The notes under the pieces are model-generated. The model was not told the origin of the DNA and did not search any database. It worked only from the letters and a program-made list of their open reading frames with translations. A DNA stretch of 60,000 nt from Tubulanus polymorphus (lineage: Eukaryota; Nemertea; Palaeonemertea; Tubulaniformes; Tubulanidae). The stretch is from positions 16,003,110 through 16,063,109 of the forward strand of contig NC_134030.1 of assembly GCF_964204645.1 (NCBI RefSeq), written 5' to 3'. Of the stretch, positions 52,943 to 60,000 are shown piece by piece. Positions within the stretch are counted from its first letter, which is position 1. Every line of letters starts with the position of its first letter. The position numbers and the translations under genes are program-made.

Positions 52943-53575
52943 CTGTAAAAAAAATTGTAAGCATGATATGTCGTTAATTCTTTCAATGATTTGTCCTAGC
53001 CTTCTCTTTTTATAAAAAAATTCGATTCACCTTTATCAATTTACACTGTACTCCATTCAACCCCTGTTTCCAGCAATTACCCTATCATTTTGCTCTCATC
53101 TTATCACCATTCTACGCTACCTTTAAAAACCTCCCATTTTGCCCTCCCCCACTATCTTACCATTCACTATTTTTTTAATCAATCGTTCCTCCCAATAAAA
53201 ATTGCCCTTCACTTCAAACTAGCCTTCGAGCATCCCCCAGATCTTGATGCGTTTATGGTGGAATCTGCTTCAAAACATAGCTCATCATGGATAGAATCTA
53301 ATGGTCCCTATCATCTTAATGTGAACTTCTTATCATGACCTTTTTGGATTGGAATAAAATCCAGTGTTCTCGCTGGGTTGAAAATAATGCATGGTGGTCG
53401 TCAGTTAATGAGGGCCTAAGGTGCAGCTAAGGTACACACAAAAACACTGGGAAATGGACAATTGCCAGAAACAGATGGATTTGCCAACTCCCGAATATTT
53501 CCCAGATTTCATGCATCATTAAGTGTTTATGGTGGCTGAGTCGGACCATACTAAAACATTTTCTGTATTGGCACA
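52943..53575. other. Intron sequence, no gene seen
   Basis: Intron between the FHA exon and the pre-FHA exon; no coding signal. Confidence 0.5.
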
Positions 53576-53579
53576 TTTT

Positions 53580-53729
53580 TGGTTTCTCACGTGAGGATTC
53601 AAAACTTTTGGTTTTCTCACATGAGAAAAAAACATATTGGTTTTCTTGCACGAGAATTAAAAAATTTTGGTTTTTTCGTGCAAGAATTCAAAAAGTTTGA
53701 TTTTCTCGCGTGAGGAAACGAAACATTTC
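53580..53729. repeat. 30-bp minisatellite with palindromic cores, five units
   Basis: Units start near 53,580, 53,610, 53,639, 53,669 and 53,699. Each has GGTTTTCT-(6 bp)-AGAA-type sequence followed by an A-rich spacer and TTT. Cores are CTCACGTGAG, CTCACATGAG, TTGCACGAGA, TCGTGCAAGA and CTCGCGTGAG. The array decays into similar sequence to about 53,830. Confidence 0.85.
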
Positions 53730-54021
53730 GGTTTGAAAAATTTTTTCTTACTGGCTAGAGGCTGGATAAAAAATTTCTAAATTGGCCCATTTTTCTGGTT
53801 TTCTGACGCAAGAAAGCCAAACTTTTTGAACTCTTGCTCAAAATTCTTTTATCAATTCTCTAGCCGTACAGAATTTTTTTAGCATGGCCCCAATCAGCCA
53901 CCATAGGTATTGCTTTGAGATGGTCTCAAGAGTCTATCCCAAAAACACTCACATATCTAACTGATGACATTCCCTAAGTCTCCAATACAAGCATGTAGTG
54001 CATTCCATGAGTCCAACTTAC

Positions 54022-54194
54022 TTGGGTCCCATGAGAACAATATCACCATCAAGTTGATCACGCTTGTTAGTGACACGATGTGAAGACTTTTCGATGAAAT
54101 AATTAATTTTCCCTGTTAACATCGGATCGAAATTCAAATTGAAAAGATGAGCTACACTCTTCTTTTTCTCTTGCATAGCTTGAATTGCAGACAC
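54022..54194 (-). CDS. kif28: Kinesin-3 (KIF28-like) exon: pre-FHA segment
   Basis: 173 bp; starts in phase 0 and ends in phase 2. The acceptor is aatttcatag before GTGTCTGC; the donor is GACCCAA/gtaagt. It encodes a helical lead (AIQAMQEKKK) and HLFNLNFDPMLTGKINYFI, then DGDIVLMGP. H-L-x-N-L-N-x-D-P-x-L-x-G-x-x-x-x-x-I is the conserved start of the kinesin-3 FHA module. It joins in phase to 57,534-57,661 upstream and 52,811-52,942 downstream. Confidence 0.92.
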
Positions 54195-54439
54195 CTATGA
54201 AATTAAACAAATGAGGTAAATTTATCCCTATCTTATCTCATACTATGATCCTCAGCTCAGCACTGATTTTTCTTAATATCTTAAATTTGTTTTCATTTAA
54301 AATCGAAATAGAATATTGTGGAAATGTTACATTCAAATATGGTATATTCACAAATATGCTAATGGTTTAAATTTTTGTTCAGCCATTACTGAGAAATAAG
54401 ACTTTCAAATTGCAGCAATTTCAGCATTTCCAATTCGCG

Positions 54440-54870
54440 TTTCTGACGTCATCTCTGACAAACGCTCACGACTTCCAGTCATTTCTCTAGACATTTCATA
54501 GGGTATCTTATCGTTTTTAGAAGTGTCTTTGAATTTTGAGTTCTTATCATTGTATACTGTTGCTACTTTTTACATGATACGATAAACATATATTAGTGAG
54601 TAGCGCTATACACAGTGAACAAACGACGTTTATTTTATCGATTATACATAGGCTACGCGTACTAGCGCATGCACATGCTTGTGTTGATTGTCATAAAAAA
54701 AACATCATAAATAGCGCCACAGCGGGTAGTATGTGAACTATACGCACGAAATGAAAGATAAATTAACTTTTTTGATCAGTCACATCTTGTTGTATAGGTC
54801 GTTATATATATATTCAAGTTTCTTCCGTTTAAGTCATCGTAGAAAGTAGAATTTGATGGCATTTCAGGGT
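54440..54870. repeat. Dispersed repeat R4, copy 2 (no MITE)
   Basis: Homologous to the flanks of 35,325-36,215: TTCTGACGTCATCTCTGACA, CTTCCAGTCATTTCTCTAGA, and TTCAAGTTTCTTCC near 54,820. It lacks the MITE present in copy 1. Confidence 0.78.
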
Positions 54871-55628
54871 TCGAATTTCACGACGGCTAGTGCCAAAGAT
54901 GTATTAGTTCATAGCCGTTGACGCATCTTTGTACCGACGGCTTCAAAATGCCGTCTTTTATATTTCTTTAAAATGCCGTTGACAATTTCAATCACTGACA
55001 CCAGATTTTGTTACCAAAATTCTGTAAAAATTCTGAAAAGTTTGACATGAAATCGACAGTTACAGCGGCTGATGCATTAATTATATGCCATACGGTGCTG
55101 CCACCTGGCAAAATTCCTGTGCTAGCACCAACAAATATTTCCATACAGTGCTGCCACCTAACAAAAACAACTGCTATTAACATGAATTTTGATCTGAAAT
55201 TTTAAACTTCCAATACATGTAGGCCTAATATTCATTCCTTCAGTAGTTTAATTTAATAGTTATGAACAGTGCCATATTCTAGCTTTGAGAAATTACAGAT
55301 TATTAGAATAAAACTATGTTATAAGTTCTTTCAATAATCTAGTAATCAATTATTCAATTTCAATTACATATCATTATGAACTGACCCAACTCTAATGATT
55401 TCATTCTTAGTGTTTAATTTTTACAAATATTGTTGACAATATTATAATTGATTTGATATACAGTTTAAGTCAAGTAACCAAATAACATTGACTCTCATAT
55501 AGAATTAGTTTTCAATGTTCATGGAATGCACCATAACTAACCGGGTATTGTTTTCAAGATAGGCACTTGCGGTGGTGAGAGCTAGACTTGCTGTGGATCG
55601 TTTCCGCCATCCACAGCATTTCTGAAAG
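54871..55628. other. Intron sequence, no gene seen
   Basis: AT-rich intron. The short phrase GTGCTGCCACCT occurs twice (about 55,096 and 55,150), a minor local repeat. Confidence 0.45.
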
Positions 55629-56622
55629 CAACTTGCTGTGGATAAAAAATTCTGAAATTCGAATCCTGTACCCTTACTCAAATCAGAGCGTACTTTCAAA
55701 GTCCTCAATTTACAAATGCAGTCATACCTCGATTTAACACCACCCTTGTGAATTCCTGATTTTGGCGGTAAATAGAGTGTGGCGGTTAATCGGGGTTTAG
55801 GTCGAGTGACTCAGATACCTAGTTTATACCTACTATCTGCTCAGATGTATATTGATGTGATGAATTTTAAGAAATATCTTAAAACACATCCTTTCAAAAT
55901 CAAAGAATTTTTACATAACAAACATTGGGGCACATCATGAAAATATCGTAGGCTAAAAGTAGGAATGGCATCACATGGGACATTTACGGTACATACTACG
56001 ATATTAATCACTGATCGATTAATAAATAGACATCGCTATCCCGTATGCCGCCTATCGCCGTAAATCATTGTCCGATTCAATCGCAGGGAGAAAATGCTAT
56101 TTTCTGTTGCGATGGATCTTTATTGCAACTTGCTGTGGATAAAAAATTCTGAAATTCGAATCCTGTACCCTTACTCAAATCAGAGCGTACTTTCAAAGTC
56201 CTCAATTTACAAATGCAGTCATACCTCGATTTAACACCACCCTTGTGAATTCCTGATTTTGGCGGTAAATAGAGTGTGGCGGTTAATCGGGGTTTAGGTC
56301 GAGTGACTCAGATACCTAGTATATACCTACTATCTGCTCAGATGTATATTGATGTGATGAATTTTAAGAAATATCTTAAAACACATCCTTTCAAAATCAA
56401 AGAATTTTTACTTAACAAACATTGGGGCACATCATGAAAATATCGTAGGCTAAAAGTAGGAATGGCATCACATGGGACATTTACGGTACATACTACGATA
56501 TTAATCACTGATCGATTAATAAATAGACATCGCTATCCCGTATGCCGCCTATTGCCGTAAATCATTGTCCGATTCAATCGCAGGGAGAAAATGCTATTTT
56601 CTGTTGCGATGGATCTTTATTC
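55629..56622. repeat. Recent 497-bp tandem duplication
   Basis: 55,629-56,125 is repeated as 56,126-56,622, both starting GCAACTTGCTGTGGATAAAA and ending GATGGATCTTTATT. I saw only a few substitutions between copies (for example TTTATACC/TATATACC and TTACATAAC/TTACTTAAC), so the duplication is recent or a homogenised array. It includes the left end of MITE family M1. Confidence 0.93.
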
Positions 56623-57017
56623 TTCCCTTTTTTCTTTTGCCATTAATGCAATTCGTTCCGTCAGTGCAATATAATGAAATAATTTTAATTACCGTACCTT
56701 ACTAGAGGGACAGACTTGCAACACAGTGATGTCATTTGATCGATGAACGAGGTCAGCGGTATGGTTTTATGTTGGCATATCATAATATAATTAAGGATTG
56801 ACTTACTCAACTTTCACAATGGCGGTAAATCGGGAAATTTTGTAAAACATTTGTATAGGATTGTACTAGGAGGTAACGTTGACAGTGGCGGTATGCGAGG
56901 GGTGGTAAGTCGGGTTTTTTCCTGTACATTTTAGATATGAATGTTCTGTTTCCCATTAAATCCAGGCTGTAGGTGAGGTTGGCGGTGAATCGGGGGCGTT
57001 AAAACGAGGTATAACTG
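55719..57017. mobile_element. Pogo-like MITE family M1 with internal duplication
   Basis: Left CAGTCATACCTCGATTTAAC and, read inward from the right, CAGTTATACCTCGTTTTAAC: 18 of 20 match. A second left end lies at 56,216 because of the 497-bp duplication. Related to 4,318-4,602. Interior non-coding, with repeated GGCGGTAAAT and GGCGGT(T/G)AATCGGG pieces near both ends. Confidence 0.78.
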
Positions 57018-57533
57018 TAATAGTAATTCAATTTCTATAGCACCCATTTTACTGTGATACAATGTTGAAAGGCACTTTCCATTAAATCGGTATCATTACC
57101 CCCATCTTATTTCTCTTCTATTCATCAGTCATCTTTCCCTGAGAAGTAACATCCGAGCAGTGAAAAGGCACACAGGAGTCATCTATCAGGCTAGGACCGA
57201 TTTACTCGGGTAACACACGGTAAGGATGTACTGTGGTCAAGTGTGTTGCTATCATATATCCGAAAACTCATAAAATATATTGATATCCATGGTAAAATAA
57301 GAATTCTACATAGTTTTGGTCCTAAAAGTAGAGGAAACCTCTATTCTGTGTAAAATGGAATGTAACACAACATGATGGTTTTAGCTGATTGAGGTGTTTG
57401 TGATGTCAAGTTGTGGTTTTTGTCGTATAGGGGGTGGACATGGGACGCCCTCAAGATTACTATTGAAAAGTGCCTGATGAAGACTATTACTGTGTCTAAC
57501 TGTACAATAGAGATCAAGGTTTTTTGCACCTAC
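57018..57533. other. Intron sequence, no gene seen
   Basis: Intron downstream of the coiled-coil exon; nothing supported. Confidence 0.5.
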
Positions 57534-57661
57534 CTCACCAGTGCCCTGAGCTGCTTTCAATTTTTCTTCAAAAGATTTTTTCATATCCTCAACTTGTTTA
57601 TCATTTTCTTTCAATTGCGCCTCATATTCCTCGGCTAATTCTTTCTTTAACTGTATTAATT
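57534..57661 (-). CDS. kif28: Kinesin-3 (KIF28-like) exon: coiled coil before FHA
   Basis: 128 bp; starts in phase 1 (AA completes a codon) and ends in phase 0. The acceptor is tttcattgtag before AATTAATAC; the donor is GGTGAG/gtaggt. It encodes LIQLKKELAEEYEAQLKEND, then KQVEDMKKSFEEKLKAA, a clear heptad coiled coil such as lies between the motor/neck and the FHA domain of kinesin-3 proteins. It is the most 5' exon I can find in the window; the motor domain must be encoded beyond 60,000. Confidence 0.85.
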
Positions 57662-59084
57662 CTACAATGAAATGAAACAATAGTCCAATCCGTCTATCAT
57701 TCCCAGAAAATTAGTTTGTTATACTCACATAGGCTATATCTGATATGAACTGATGAAAGCGTTATATAAAAAGTAGATTAATTACCAATCCAAGCCCCCA
57801 TACTGATCTATTACATGCTGATGTATATTAATCATTAGACAGATAATGATCATTAGATTTGTTACAAGTTGGTAACCAGCAAAAAGCAAGAGGTCTACTG
57901 ATCATGAACCTTTGGAGGCTAGTGAACTATGGATAAATGTTCGTAAGCTACTTTATGCATAATTTTAATTTAACAGATGAATAAAGTTACTTCATCTGAA
58001 TAAATCTTGATTCCAATATTACATTATATTAGGTTTTAATCTACACGTATTAAGCCCAAGCCAGAGAACTTTTATCCTTGATTTTCCATACGAGCTCCCA
58101 GTTTTTGAATAAAACACATTAAAGCAGTTCATTCCATATTAAATGATTATTAGCTGATCTACTCAGACATTTTAATCAAAGTAAAATCTCAGTAAATGCA
58201 GAAATTTGTATAGAGCAGTGGCAATTCCTTACAGATCAAGCTAGTTAACAATTAGCTCAATAAGTTAATACAATGTATGTCAGTCTTTTCACGGTAGCCA
58301 CTTCTGCTGGTGGTGAAAAAATCAGGAATTACACTATCTCTATACCTAAGTGAACACTTAACACAGAGAGGTGTTCACTGAATAGAGGCTGCACATATTT
58401 GCATCATGCCACCTACCAGCAGTTTGAGTAACTAACCCCAAATATGAAGCATTAATCCAAAACCAAGTAAAACACAATTTTTTAAGTAATATGTGCTATG
58501 ATTTGTAGTAGGCCTATTTAGGTAAATCCTTTAGTCTTATATTATAGTCAATATATTAGTCAATATTTAGTCAATACTTTGCTAAATCAATATGATCGAA
58601 GGACTTTTAATTCGTAAATTTACTAAATCTCAGATAAAAGTATTCATTATAACGATAAAAACTGTCCATTCGTCATTGTAGTCACCAATTAACCTAAGGA
58701 CTATTCAAGACTTATATATAACCATTGAATGAACATGAGTTATGTACATATGGTATATGATGAACACTTGTACTGATAACAATGAGTCTACTAGCAAATC
58801 TTTATCAACTAGACATTCTGGGATAGAACCACTGTTCACTATACAGAGGTACAAGCCATAGTCAACAACAGTTCTTAGGCTAATGTGTTAGTTCCCATAG
58901 CATTTAGGATATGTAATACCTAGGGCTGATAGCTAAATTTGTCAAGACAACTTTTTTGAATTATTATCATTTCGACCCTGTTCCTTAAATGAGGTCATCT
59001 TCAAGGTCATATCACTGAAAACCTGAGTTTTTAGAGCCTAGTTCTTCCACAAGGTCACTTTGGTCACAGTGAAAAAAGTGTTCA
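57662..59084. other. Intron sequence, no gene seen
   Basis: Presumed upstream intron of the kinesin gene. No further exon was recognised on the minus strand. Confidence 0.45.
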
Positions 59085-59090
59085 CTATAG

Positions 59091-59675
59091 CAAGGCTGCA
59101 AATAATTTTTCAGAGTGCCTGCTATGTGACAGGCACCATGACTTTGGTGCCGGGCAATAACATTTCAGTGCCTGTCAATTAGGGGAAGCTTTAAAGCTTG
59201 GAATAATGTAACATCAAATGCTTAGTTCTAAGAAACAAATTGTTGAAGTCACATAATATAATATATGAATTCATTATTGTAACAAACTCAAAATTTAATT
59301 AAGACTTTGAAAACAGAAGACTGAGCCAATAACTTGCATGAAAGGCCATTAAACTGTTAAATCCATTTTTTTACCCATTTTCAGTAGAATTCTCTTCTTT
59401 CTTTACTACAGATCGTCATTTTAATGAATCACATGATCCAATTGTATCAAATTCAATTCTTCGTGTCATTTACTTCAGTTGGAATATTAGTCCAAACTGC
59501 GAGTACATGATGCAGCAGCGTTCAGTGTAATAGTACTTCTACTGTATGGCTCGTACAAGCAGTTCAGGGATTTTTCGGCATCAGTGGTTGTAACCGACAG
59601 ATCGATGAGTACTCCGGACATCCCATGAAATTTCATGGGCCATTGACCGTGACTGACTGCTTATTTACAGCCTTG
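59091..59675. mobile_element. Non-autonomous hAT-like element, family H3
   Basis: 585 bp. Left end CAAGGCTGCAAATAA; read inward from the right, CAAGGCTGTAAATAA. Flanked by CTATAG on both sides (59,085-59,090 and 59,676-59,681), a 6-bp duplication. Subterminal GTGCCTG...CAGGCAC palindromes lie near 59,117-59,137. No coding capacity. Superfamily is inferred from terminal form. Confidence 0.82.
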
Positions 59676-60000
59676 CTATAGAGAGGTGCTCATTTAATGA
59701 AGGTTCTGTTTAATGGGGTACCGGCAACGCTACTGTGGCAAGCAGAATTCCGCCATAATCCACCAGGTTCGCTAGTGTACAATACGACGTCAACGTTGGA
59801 TTTCTTCTCAAACTCAATTAAAATCTAACAATAATTTCTCAAATTCTATGCATGATATATGAAAATCATGGCATGTACATGAAGTCGACAGACCAATCAG
59901 AGTTTATTTCGATGTCTGATTTTTCCCAATCCTTGGATTGAAAGCCCGAAAATTGAGATCAAAGTTACTTGAAACTGAACTCAATTTGATCGAAAGCGTC

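Overview
The window is animal (metazoan) nuclear DNA, most likely from a marine invertebrate. It has spliced exons with consensus GT/AG borders, and it is crowded with eukaryotic transposons (Polinton/Maverick, Penelope-like, hAT, piggyBac, Ty3/gypsy, LINE, MITEs). The octamer TAGGCCTA occurs at least nine times, which I associate with some invertebrate genomes. The species cannot be named from the sequence.

One host gene runs through nearly the whole window on the minus strand. Eleven exons, scattered from 57.66 kb down to 1.49 kb, join in phase (about 480 codons). They encode the non-motor part of a kinesin-3 family protein, best matched to KIF28/KLP-6: coiled coil, FHA domain, kinesin-3 stalk segments, then a C2-like domain. 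The motor domain should lie beyond base 60,000, and the 3' end lies before base 1. Two introns are large: 15.05 kb (11,118-26,170) and 21.4 kb (31,430-52,810).

Almost everything else is mobile DNA inside those introns. From low to high coordinate: a LINE reverse transcriptase scrap (0.06-0.57 kb); a Harbinger-like fragment with a MADF-type ORF (3.6-4.3 kb); MITEs; a Ty3/gypsy gag scrap (10 kb); a Penelope-like element with pseudo-LTRs and hammerhead-like cores (12.4-15.6 kb); a deleted piggyBac (15.6-16.6 kb); a hAT element with an intron-containing but frameshifted transposase (17.0-20.8 kb); a piggyBac interrupted by another repeat (21.7-24.95 kb); a repeat-rich block with a nested deleted hAT (27.6-30.2 kb); a third piggyBac (32.7-35.3 kb); and a Polinton (36,430-51,953) flanked by the 6-bp duplication GATGTG.

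The Polinton has AG...CT ends and terminal inverted repeats of about 480 and 600 bp, each of which also contains an inverted copy of its own outer 75 bp. It keeps recognisable integrase (with chromodomain), packaging ATPase, protein-primed DNA polymerase B, an HNH endonuclease and several Polinton-type small membrane or coiled-coil proteins. It is dead: the integrase has three in-frame stops, the polymerase has stops, a frameshift and a 2.4-kb insertion, and no capsid-type major protein or cysteine protease was recognised.

Points worth a second look: the foldback Polinton termini, a 115-bp palindromic tandem array and a 27-bp palindromic in-frame insertion in its integrase, degenerate hammerhead cores in the Penelope pseudo-LTRs, several hAT-type elements that share a 6-bp target duplication, hairpin-ended dispersed repeats, and repeat units carrying close matches to the CTCF consensus.
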